From NCBI GenBank assembly GCA_903813345.2, contig CAIIXF020000007.1, positions 29,236,698 through 29,300,697 on the forward strand: a stretch of DNA of 64,000 nucleotides, written 5' to 3'. This DNA is from Owenia fusiformis (lineage: Eukaryota; Annelida; Polychaeta; Sabellida; Oweniidae). This document shows positions 49,365-59,174 of the stretch, piece by piece; position 1 is the first letter of the stretch, and each line of letters begins with the position of its first letter. Under the pieces are notes generated by a model. The model saw nothing but the letters and a program-made list of their open reading frames with translations. It did not search any database and was not told the DNA's origin. Made by a program: the position numbers and the translations under genes.

Positions 49365-50660
49365 CTATGAGCTTTCAACAGAGTCAAGAAATTGGCATGG
49401 ATGGCATGGATACTTTGAAAAATAAGGTAGCAACAAAGGGAAACACCGGAAATAATCCAGCAATGTCCACACCGGAGGAAAAACAGCATTCATGGGTAGC
49501 TTATTTTTGTACCATTTAGAGCCATGACTTAAACTCAACCAAGAACGGTGGGGCAAAGTCCCTATGGGTCCCAATTGAGAATCAATTCAAATCAAAATCA
49601 AATTGAGAATCAGATGACCTGTTAAGCCTAGTATTGATTTTAGACATGTGTCCAATGTTTCAAAATAATGAAACTGAAATATTGGGCAAAATAATTGATA
49701 TTTCGTTTGTAGGATGAAAACTGATGATAGAAATAATATCAGTAGCCAAAACTGTGTAAGCAATTTAAACATGGAAATGTTGCTAATTTAGAAGTATGAT
49801 ATGAAAAGAATGTTTGTGCAATGGTTAGAAAATGAAATAACTTAATAGGATCATTGAGGCACACATTTATAAAAATCACACTTGGATTTGGAAAGATTAA
49901 AAGTAAAACAAATGAATGCGTTTCTTACTATCTCCATGACAACATATCTTGCTCTCTCTCCATGACAACATTTTTGGCCCCATCAGTACAAGATCGAAAT
50001 CAAGTTCAATAAGCAATGTGAAACTTTATATTTCATAGCACAATTATTTATTTCTACCAATGAAACAATACAGTATAAATAAATGTTTACTTCATTAAAT
50101 ACAGAATTTACCACACATAATTAAAATTTTATGAAGTACATGGTTTACCTTAATCAAACATAAATAACAGAATTATGACGATACGTATTATGAAATACAG
50201 AAATTAATGGTTAACTGGAATTAAGTTTGTTGAGACGACCCCTCAATCCGAAACGCCTAGCATCAGTCAAACAATTTCTGGCCGCAACTGAGATGTAAAG
50301 ATGTTCAAAGATTTTAAATAAAGCTTTATATGAAAATATGTCTTTGCGCGATAAACTTTTAATTGAATATGAATATATAAAAAAAAACAGATTAACATCC
50401 AGTCTCATATTAAAAAGTTTAAAGTTAAAATATTTTGGAAGTATATATGTTGGTTTCGGCACAATGCGCGTCGGTATAATGGGTTTCGGTATAATACGCG
50501 TCGGTATAATGAGGTGATCCCATTCTGGCATCTATGCTAAATCAATGAATGATTGAAACATATCTCTCTGTAAAGTACTTTTTAATATCTGGATCGATAA
50601 CGAATGTGTACTGTATTCTTTTTCCAGAAGTACGTGTTCATCTCAACCTGACAGTTTAAG
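49365..50660 (+). promoter_or_regulatory. Upstream region of the SLC22 gene with probable 5' UTR acceptor
   Basis: Most of this stretch shows nothing recognisable. A polypyrimidine tract and CAG at about 50617-50628 (TATTCTTTTTCCAG) lie about 33 bases before the ATG at 50661, so a non-coding first exon spliced onto the coding exon is likely. A short doubled unit (CGCGTCGGTATAATG) sits at about 50467-50518. Confidence 0.45.
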
Positions 50661-52418
50661 ATGAAGTTTGATGAAACCTTGGGTTTATTGGGAGGATTCG
50701 GAAGATATCAGATATTCGTATTGATAGTATGGAACATATTCTATTCTGGGAATAGCTGGCAGTATTTCCTGACTATATTCATCGCTGGTAAGATGGACCA
50801 TTGGTGTTACGTCCCCCAATTGAAACACTTGAATGAAACTATGCAGAAGTTGATTGCTATCCCTCAGACGACCGGTCCTCTGGGTGATACTGTCTACAAG
50901 CAATGTAGTATGTTTAACTATAATTACACTGCTATCAATTTCACCGATCCTAGTGCCATTCCTCCATGGGTAGACAATGGGTCAACTCCTGAAATTGCTT
51001 GTAACAACGGGTGGGTGTTTGATAAGTCAATACGGGAATCGACAGTTGTGAGCCAGTTTGGACTTGTCTGTGAGAATGACTGGATGTTCACGCTTCCTGC
51101 CACGTTCCAGATGCTTGGACTTCTATTTGGAGCTCTCCTTTCCGGGTTGATCTCAGACAGATTTGGAAGAAAGCGAACAGCGCTTGGTATGTTACTATGT
51201 TCCATCGGTGCCATCCTTGGAGGATCATTTTCGAATAATTTTGTCGTGTTATTGGTTATGCGTTTGCTGTCTCTTTTGACGTCTATCGGAGCTTACACAA
51301 GTCTTTGGGTCCTCACTCTTGAGATGATGCCCCCCGTACATCGGACACACGCTACATTCTTTGCATCTTTAGTTCGCATACTAGGAGCGTTTTTGACGCT
51401 TACGGCGTACTTCATAAGAGGCCATAAATGGCTCCAGATCGTATCAGCATTTGTGACCATTCCTGGTCTCGTTGGAATATTTTTTCTGTCGGAATCCCCT
51501 CGGTGGTTGATTGTCAAAGGAAGATATCGAGAAGCTGAAGTTATATGTAGGAGAATCGCTAAAATGAATAACGTAACTCTTCCCGACGACTTTACCTTAA
51601 AAGATGACGTTACAACAAAAGAGTGCACGGGTGAAAAACCTTCGAAGAAAGTATCGGTAATCGACATAATCCGTACACCGACCATGAGAAAAAGAACGTT
51701 ACTGCTTTGGGTCCAATGGTTTGCTGTTGTGTTTGGTTCCTACGCTATGGTGCTTAACGTCGGTACATTGATACCCGGAGACGTTTACTTAAACAATTTC
51801 GTGGTTAATGGAGTCTCTGATCTCATTTCTCCAATTTTTATGTTTATTGCATTATTCAAAATGGGTAGGAGAGCCATAATCATTTCGTTCTTTTTCGTGA
51901 ATGGGGTTTTGTCCTTGGCAATGATTGGCCTATTGCCTACGAAGATCATGGCATTGACCACAACAACCGCTTTGTGTGGATCCATACTCATCAATATCGT
52001 CTTACGAGTGCTGTATCTATACAGTGGAGAAATATTTCCTACCCCTGCGAGGAATGTCGGGATTGGTAGCGGCTCCAGTGTGGGCAGAATCGGGGGTCTA
52101 ATCAGTCCAAATATACCTTTGCTAGGGAGTATTTGGTACGGACTGCCTTATGTGGTATTGGGAGTTTTTCCTTTAATTGCGGGGGCTCTGGCTTTCCTGC
52201 TTCCAGAGACGAAGGACAAACGCTTACCAGAAACCTTCACAGAGGCAGAACTATTCGGCACTGACAAGGAAGTTTATGATGACAACGAAATTGTTCATAA
52301 CACTGACGGTGAGAAAGCTATATTCGGCACTTGCCAGGATGACGATGACGCAGAAAGTGTCCAAAATGAACAAAGTAATGAGAATGCATGTTTCTTGAAA
52401 CCTAATGGAAATACGTGA
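50661..52418 (+). CDS. SLC22-family organic ion transporter, single coding exon
   Basis: This frame of 585 residues is complete and typical in length for SLC22 (MFS) plasma-membrane transporters of organic cations, anions or carnitine. TM1 lies at about 16-43. A large extracellular loop (about 44-140) follows, with Cys and four N-glycosylation sequons (N58, N88, N93, N106). The MFS signature GLISDRFGRKR is at 162-172, the SLC22 motif SESPRWLIVKGR at 277-288, a second-half MGRR at 401-404, and LYSGEIFPTPARNVGIGSGS at 452-471, which corresponds to the family's (Y)xxE(L/I)(Y/F)PTxxRN block. The acidic tail ends near 585. Most vertebrate SLC22 genes have about ten exons, so an uninterrupted CDS suggests a retroposed or intron-lost lineage copy. 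The substrate cannot be told from sequence. Candidate poly(A) signals AATAAA are at 52715-52720 and 52798-52803. Confidence 0.93.
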   Translation: MKFDETLGLLGGFGRYQIFVLIVWNIFYSGNSWQYFLTIFIAGKMDHWCYVPQLKHLNETMQKLIAIPQTTGPLGDTVYKQCSMFNYNYTAINFTDPSAIPPWVDNGSTPEIACNNGWVFDKSIRESTVVSQFGLVCENDWMFTLPATFQMLGLLFGALLSGLISDRFGRKRTALGMLLCSIGAILGGSFSNNFVVLLVMRLLSLLTSIGAYTSLWVLTLEMMPPVHRTHATFFASLVRILGAFLTLTAYFIRGHKWLQIVSAFVTIPGLVGIFFLSESPRWLIVKGRYREAEVICRRIAKMNNVTLPDDFTLKDDVTTKECTGEKPSKKVSVIDIIRTPTMRKRTLLLWVQWFAVVFGSYAMVLNVGTLIPGDVYLNNFVVNGVSDLISPIFMFIALFKMGRRAIIISFFFVNGVLSLAMIGLLPTKIMALTTTTALCGSILINIVLRVLYLYSGEIFPTPARNVGIGSGSSVGRIGGLISPNIPLLGSIWYGLPYVVLGVFPLIAGALAFLLPETKDKRLPETFTEAELFGTDKEVYDDNEIVHNTDGEKAIFGTCQDDDDAESVQNEQSNENACFLKPNGNT

Positions 52419-53449
52419 AATATTAGACTGAAATGATCTGCAAGTCAATCTATGATGGAGAAACTCAGTATTCCACGGTTTCAGTGATGGAAAGAATTAA
52501 ATTGCAGTGAGAAAGCTAACAATTTGGATTAAATTGTATCAACCAATATGGAAATCAAACGTAGAAGGGGTAGTATAAATGAAAAATAGCCACTTACTAA
52601 TGTCAAGACGTTAATATCAATTGCGTAGCTATGTGTGGCCAAAGTGCGTACACTATATAGAGATAAATCATTTTTTGTAAAATACATGTAGATCGAAGTT
52701 TTGTATTTATTCCCAATAAACTCAAATAATTGTAGATTTGTTTTCGTATATCTAGATACCCGTGTCGTCAGGCTATACAAATCAAGTTACGATTATGAAT
52801 AAATATAACAAGGCATTAACAAGACAAAATGTCGCAAACAGTTACTGGAAGTTGTAAGAAATCGTAACAGACGCCAACCACCAAACTCCGGTCACCCAAC
52901 CGCCGAATGCCGAAACCCCTCCACAGAAAATGGAGACTGTAACAATATGTCACCACTTCTGGTAAATTATTTATAACCCCGAGATGGCATTGGATTAGAA
53001 ATTTGAACACCATAATTTCTCACCATATAACAATGTCTTTGAGCTTGCATTCGACACTATTCCATTCATATTTAAATGGGTTGGTCATGAAATAGTATGT
53101 TAATCCGGTAGCCGACAGCCGAATGTTGCATTCGTGAATACAAGAATATAATTTCAATAGAAGCAGCATTAGCTTTGACAATTGCCAAGTGACCGATAAT
53201 TGATAACATGAGACAATGTACATAATTATACAATATATTTGTGTCATTTACATAATTATATCCAATCCAAAAGCATGTATTATTTACAAGCATGGATGAT
53301 TCACATTTAATAACCCTTGAAAATATTTCAAGTCAAAATAGCATCACAATCGAGTAATGTTAGGAAGAACTTGGTGTGAGTTGCAATGTCACTGTATCTA
53401 CAGTCCGGTTGCATCACCTTCATGGCTTTTAGCAAATGTAATTACGAAT
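52419..53449. other. Interval between convergent genes
   Basis: It holds the 3' ends of the SLC22 gene (plus) and the unknown gene (minus). An inverted copy of the dispersed CACCACTTCTGG/GCCAACCACCAAACT repeat lies at about 52820-52960. ATTAAA (minus) at 53306-53311 could serve the minus-strand gene. Confidence 0.4.
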
Positions 53450-55002
53450 TCATAAATGGAACAACTTGTTCACAATGTTTCTGACGATCGTTTTTACTTT
53501 GCTATGCGCTTTCCTTTTTGGATATGTGTGTACTTCGTTTAAGTCTTCGTTGAAAGTTACACATTTCTGGACGAATGAAGTCGATTTCTTAGGAGATGAT
53601 GAGTCGGGGTTGACTAGTCTGTTGTTGAGGGTGGGATGCGAAATGGTCCCTCTGTAGATCCATATGTCGTCGCCTTTGGGCTCGATGGGCTTCTCCAGGC
53701 GTTGTGTGGGGAGCATCCTCAATCTTGGCCCAAACTTTGTATCAGACTCGTGCTTGTGGTTAATGTCTACGTGCAGAGCAATTTCGTCGAGAGTCGCCAT
53801 TACGTCGAGCGTTGTTGGATCATCATTTGTTGATGTAAGGAATCCCATGTCCACTCTTTCGCTTATTGGTTGTGATGAAACATTGCAGTTGGTGTTGATG
53901 TTGCGATTCGCAGCATTTGCTGCCATGGCTACCTCACACGCTTTATCAAGAGAGGCGTGTCCAATGGGGTCAGCACACATTCTGGCGTGAATAACATTCC
54001 CATGGAGAACATTGTCTTTAAATCCTTCCCTTTCCAAAGACGAATTAACTGATTCCTTCAATGCGCTAAAGTATTTAGTAACTTCAGAAAGTCTATCGTG
54101 TGCACGAAACACGCTAGCAAGATTCTTAATCGCATGCTCTCCTTTACTTGACGTAACATGAAAACCATTTCTGCGAACAAGAGGCTCACACTGTTGTAGT
54201 AGTTCGGCGTTTCTTTTGGACCTCATGATCAGGTATGTGGGGTAGTGCGTGTGGTCAAAATCACTCATCGCTCCCTCTCGAATACGTTCCAAATGCGCCC
54301 TGGGTCGTTGTATCGTAAATTGTTTGTACACAGGTAGAGGGTCCTGAAAATATAAAGTCATTCTAGATAATTAAATTAATAACATTAAATTGATAACATG
54401 CTTCATATTCTAAATGATGTCTCTGCTCAGGTTTAACAAATGCAAATACTAGTTATGTAATAAATGTCTGTTCACTTCGATATCTTTTTGAGACTGAACA
54501 AGCTGTCATTTATACTTACCATAATGAGCATGCGTCTATTCAGCCTTGCAAATCGGATCATTAATTCAGAAGTTCCAGATCCTACACCAACTGTAAACCC
54601 CATTCCTCGAATCTTTTGCAGGTCGGGTACAGTTTTATAGTTTTTCATATATTCTCTGAATTGTTTCAATTCATCTTTGAGTCTGTTGGGACACTCCAAA
54701 TCTAGGTAATAACGAGAGATTAGAGGTGCGTCCTGCATTTCGGTCTCTGCTTTGGCTGGTTCCTCTGTACAATATGTGGTATTCTGCATTGGTCCGTGGT
54801 TACCATGGATCACTGATTCATCAGCTTTCTCTTTCCACTCGAAACAGGGGAAATGTGGAATACGATTTCCGTCCAAGGAGTACTTGGGATTTTCTTTGAC
54901 CATTTTCCCTACGTTACCACTAAAGACGTTTTTCTTGACGGTCGACATGGTCCTTAGGTATCCTCTTCGTACCTTGCCGCATACTGACATATCGCTTGCC
55001 AT
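53450..55002 (-). CDS. Two-exon gene of unknown family, 458 residues, C-terminal PP1-docking-like motif
   Basis: Exon 1 is 54520-55002 (ATG at 55002) and exon 2 is 53450-54343. The donor is ATG|GTAAGT and the acceptor TTTTCAG|GAC, in phase 0. I do not recognise the family. No signal peptide or membrane segment is seen, so it is probably cytosolic or nuclear. Exon 1 holds a charged helical stretch (LKDELKQFREYMKNY) and a glycine-rich VGVGSGTSELMIRFARLNRR. Exon 2 starts DPLPVYKQF and has a segment of possible helices (residues about 210-300). Near the C-terminus, residues 421-425 read KCVTF, followed by NEDLNEVHTYP. This matches the RVxF class of protein phosphatase 1 docking motifs together with the acidic stretch often seen after it. 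The tail is basic (KRKAHSKVKT). PP1 binding is inference. The gene converges on the SLC22 gene. Confidence 0.75.
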
Positions 55003-55484
55003 TTTGTTCGTTTAAAGCGCAGAGAAGTAAAAAGCCTTGCTGTTGAGTCAAAAACTAACAGAAACTAATTTTGGTTGCTATAAACTTCAGTTACTATTGT
55101 TTTCTATAGTGACATAATGGAAACAACATTTGCATTGTTTTTGGTTTGTGATGTCACAATAATAGATATGTTTTGATTTCTCATTCTCCCGATTTCTATG
55201 CCAACCCATATGACGTATTGCTAATTTCACAGATATGCTGATTGTTCTTCTATTGCCATCATCACTACATAAGTTATGCAGTATGAATTCTTCGACGTCA
55301 TTATTTCAATTGTTCTTTCGTGCCAAATCGCGTTGCTATTGTGATCTGTATATTGATTTTTGTTGCGAAACTCGTTCTTCAGTCCAAAATTTGGCTCCTC
55401 AATGTTCTGATCAGGTCTACCATAGTTTAAAGAGATAGACTAATGTTTAATAAATGTCCATGTGCATTTGTGTAAAATGATCCA

Positions 55485-56438
55485 GAAAGATTTGCCAAGG
55501 GAGGGGGCGAGTTTTGGGTATTGATGGGTCGTGCGTGAAGCGCGCTGCACGCGAAGCATGCACGCATGGGGCATTCCCCCAGAAAATTTCCAAAGTAGAG
55601 TTCTCCGGTACATTCTGAACATATCTCAGAACATTCCCAATAATAAAAACTTGAAAAAATTATGTTTTTAGAAAACTGAACTTGACTTCATGACTAAAAA
55701 ATTTGACTAATGAAAATATACATTTTGCACTTATTCTTTAATGTATTTACATACTGAATGGGTTCCTGAGAAACTGTACATGGCATAGAATTAAATAAAA
55801 TATGAGAAATGAGATCTTCTATGCTTAATGTAGACTAGATACTGACATAGTATTATTTTTGTCATTAATCAATTTAATCAGCTCTAGAGCTAGGCTCGGG
55901 GAAGGGGGGGGGGCGGTCGCTCCCAACGCCCTCCCCCTTCCGACGCCAATCACTGGTGATCCACTCGATTAAATGTCGGAACATCGAAGCTAGGATTTTT
56001 CTTTTTCCCTATTTCACATCTTGTAGGCAGAATTCTCACGGCATTTTCACACAAACGTGTATCAGTAACATATGTTTAAGAAAATGTAAACATTTGTGAA
56101 CAAACAGTTCAGGAGACAACAGAATCGTCGATTTAATTCGTCACTTAAGTTACATAAACGGAATTTCGTAAAACAGTTAAGATCTGCACTTTTAACCCAA
56201 ACCGTTTCTGTAACTTAAGTGAGGAATTAAATCGACGATTCTGTTGTTTTCTGAGCTATTTTTTCGCAAACATGTACATTTTCTAAAACATATGATACTG
56301 GTACACGTTTGTGTGAAAAAACGTCGTGGGGATTCTGCCTACAACGCGTGAAATAGGGAAAAAAGAAAAATTGTTCCTTCGACGTTCCGACATTTTGTTT
56401 CGGTAACCAGCGTAATCGAGTGGAACACCAGTGCCAAT
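55485..56438. mobile_element. Copy of the 27680-type element carrying a nested 483-bp foldback element
   Basis: Bases about 55485-55950 match the 520-bp element at 27680-28199 along most of its length (AGATTTGCCAAGGGAGG at the left, CTCCCCCTTCCGACGCC at the right). A second element, 55951-56433, inserted close to its right end. The inner element has ends CACTGGTG and CACCAGTG, CCAAT duplicated at 55946-55950 and 56434-56438, and arms that pair almost to its centre. No coding frame in either. Confidence 0.75.
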
Positions 56439-56441
56439 GTT

Positions 56442-56486
56442 ATGATGTCATGGACTTCTAATGTGATTAGAAGTCCATGATGATGT
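56442..56486. repeat. 31-bp perfect hairpin flanked by 7-bp direct repeats
   Basis: CATGGACTTCTAAT and its exact complement surround GTG at 56449-56479. ATGATGT stands on both sides (56442-56448, 56480-56486). It has the same layout as the hairpin at 37265-37329. Confidence 0.75.
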
Positions 56487-56638
56487 CTAGAAAACTAAAG
56501 CATAGCAAAACAGATACTTGTATTTAAATTTCATATTTATTATCAAAAGATGTTCTAGCTGCAAATCAAATACAGTTATTTCAATATTATACAAAATGTA
56601 CACTAACTATTGGTGTAAGTTACAGCACATGTATATGC

Positions 56639-57079
56639 CTTACAGGTCTGCAGTCTGCACATCTTACAGGTCTATAGTCTGAATATCTAACAGGACTGTA
56701 GTCTGCATATTTTACTGGTCTGTAGTCTGCATAGCTTACAGGTCTGTAGTCTGCTTATCTTACAGGTCTGTAGTCTGCTTATATTACAGGACTGTAGTCT
56801 GCATATCTAACAGGACTGTAGTCTGCATATTTAACAGGTCTGTAGTCTGCATAGCTTACAGGTCTGTAGTCTGCATATTTTACAGGTCTGTAGTCTGCAT
56901 ATCTTGCAGGCTTGTAGTTTGCATATCTTAAAGATCTGTAGTCTGCATATCTTACAGGTATGTAGTCTATATATCTTACAGGTCTATAATCTACATATCT
57001 TACAGGTCTGTAGTCTGTGTATCTAACAGTAGGTCTGTAGTCTGCTTATCTAATAGGTCTATAGTCTACATATCTTAGA
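56639..57079. repeat. 24-bp minisatellite, about 18 copies
   Basis: The unit is close to TTACAGGTCTGTAGTCTGCA plus four bases. It lies downstream of the SETD2 stop on the SETD2 strand, in the intergenic interval or a very long 3' UTR. Confidence 0.85.
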
Positions 57080-58579
57080 GGAATTATGTCTGAAGTACAG
57101 TGAAATATTCTAACATCAACACTTCTAAATATAAGTATTACCCTAGTTTGTGGAAGTAACAGAAATATAGTGACTTTAGGACCAAGCCAACATCACAATT
57201 ACAAAAGTCACCATGTTTCCTGTCACTCACTAATGTTGAATGTGTTGATCTAAATAATAAAGGTGTTACATTTCAGTCTCAACTGACCCAAGTTCAAGCA
57301 CCTTGATTTCCAATTTCCAATATTGGGGTCACAAAATATACTTCTTCAATTGATGAATTTCGACTGAAATTGATTGAAATACAGCCTTAAAGATGTTAAA
57401 CAACATTTATATAATTCCTACATCTAAGTTTGAACACATAATTGTGATAATAAAAATATTGCAATGATATTCTAGACAAAATAAGTAATATTTATTATAC
57501 TATAACCATTGTTTTGACTTTGAAGCTAAAATATGTGTGCGTTTATTCATCATTATTTCAAACATACTACATTGGCCGTTTAATTCATCATTATTTTAAA
57601 CATACAATCTTGGTCGTTTATTCATCATTATTTTAAATGTCTCGGCCAACTTTCTTCTGAGAAAAAACTTTCAATTCAATTTGCATTCTCAACAATTCAT
57701 ATCTCATAATATAATCCACATACACATAATATAACATGTAATCAAGATTACCCACTTCTTCTGAAGTTCATAATACACACACACACATAGAATGGTTTTT
57801 CTCAATACTAAGTCAAAGAATTCATTAAAATCAGCGTCCACTTATTACAAAGTTCTAATCTCTAAGAGAAGTGATAAGGTCATATAAAATACAGATGAAT
57901 CCTAAAAAATACAAGTCAGTTATATCTCCAATATTTAGCCCCCACAAATAGTTTAACAATCAGAAGTCTTCATTGGATAGGGAGTAAAAGCCAGTTCATG
58001 TTTGCATCTTTATTTGATTTCTGAATAACAACAGATTGGAAAGATGATTTTAACAAATTTGGTGATAAAAATCATTTTTACATGACATGTGTCCAAAATG
58101 GGACTTCTTGTTACCACACTTTTTGCGGGGGACATGACTGTCTTATCTATTTATCTAAACGAACAAAGAACATTTCTGATCCCTCACAAAATGAAAATTC
58201 ATTATTTCATTTGGAAAAATACAAGTGGGTATGGATTTTACATGTAGAACATGAATATTTATCTTTATATCCCTAAGCTGAGCCAACAGACGTGTAATAC
58301 ATGGAGTACATGACTGTACCTTACTTGCTCATGTACAACATATGGGCCACTTGGTTTTGAGTCAACAATTCTAGAATTTTACTACACTTAATATAAACTT
58401 TTCTTTTCTCAGCTATAAAATAAATGCTGTAGGTTTACTTAACCATTTGTTTCGCATATAGTGTTTTCATTTGCTGAAAAACTAAATTGTATATCCCCTG
58501 TTAACATCATGAAAGATTTTGATTAAAAATCAAAATCACAGTATAAGAAACAAGTCTCTGAAAAGTTGGTCATACAAAA
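57080..58579 (-). other. SETD2 3' UTR and downstream flank
   Basis: No other gene is seen. On the minus strand an AATAAA lies at 58009-58014, about 570 bases past the SETD2 stop, and more lie near 57540-57630. Which one is used cannot be told. Confidence 0.4.
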
Positions 58580-59174
58580 TTAGAAATTCTCCAATGGCGA
58601 GGGAGCTTTCTTGTAAATGTTGCCAAACTTTGACATATATTTCTTCACATAGTCCCTGGCCTTCGCCTTGACACTTTCATTCACTTCCAAATCTTCCTCA
58701 TGACGACAGTGCTTCAGCTCTTTCGCAAGCACAGTGTGGGTTAACTGAAATAATATCAACATGGTGTCATGCTATGTGTTAATACAGAAAAAACTGGCAG
58801 TTAAAACATTTATGAGACAGGGATGTCATTTTGCATAAAAAATATCACTCACAATCACAATCAAGTTTTGTAAAAAAAACAGCGAACTCAGAAATCAAAT
58901 AGCACAAAATGTCCAAACTTTTGTGCAGTGGAATTCTAATTGCACAAAATCTTGTATGTTTAACGTATATCTGTAGGTAGCAACAAACCTTTCTAGCCAG
59001 ATGTTTGAACTCTTCAGTGGTGGTAATCCTGCCTCGTTTGCAATCAGGCTTCCTGTATGAGTTCAGACATGCCACGATATGAGAGGACATGTTTGAGCGG
59101 AACTTCTCTTTCAGTCTGCGTGCATTTTCTGATGACGTATCAGCAGGTGCAGTTGTAGTCCTACGCTGATGCTT
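58580..59174 (-). CDS. SETD2: SETD2 SRI-domain exons and stop codon
   Basis: Exon 58989-59174 carries FRSNMSSHIVACLNSYRKPD and RGRITTTEEFKHLARK. Exon 58580-58744 carries LTHTVLAKELKHCRHEEDLE and VKKYMSKFGNIYKK, ending in TAA. This is the three-helix Set2-Rpb1 interacting domain, close to the human sequence throughout. The protein ends eight residues after IYKK. Confidence 0.95.

Noticed and set aside
55050-55160. RFX-type X-box or CRE-like promoter motifs upstream of the unknown gene
   Set aside because: Only half-sites (GTTGCTATAAAC, GTGATGTCAC) were seen, too weak to support a regulatory call.
56639-57079. CRISPR-like regular array
   Set aside because: Repeats are contiguous 24-bp units with no unique spacers, and the DNA is animal nuclear; it is a minisatellite.
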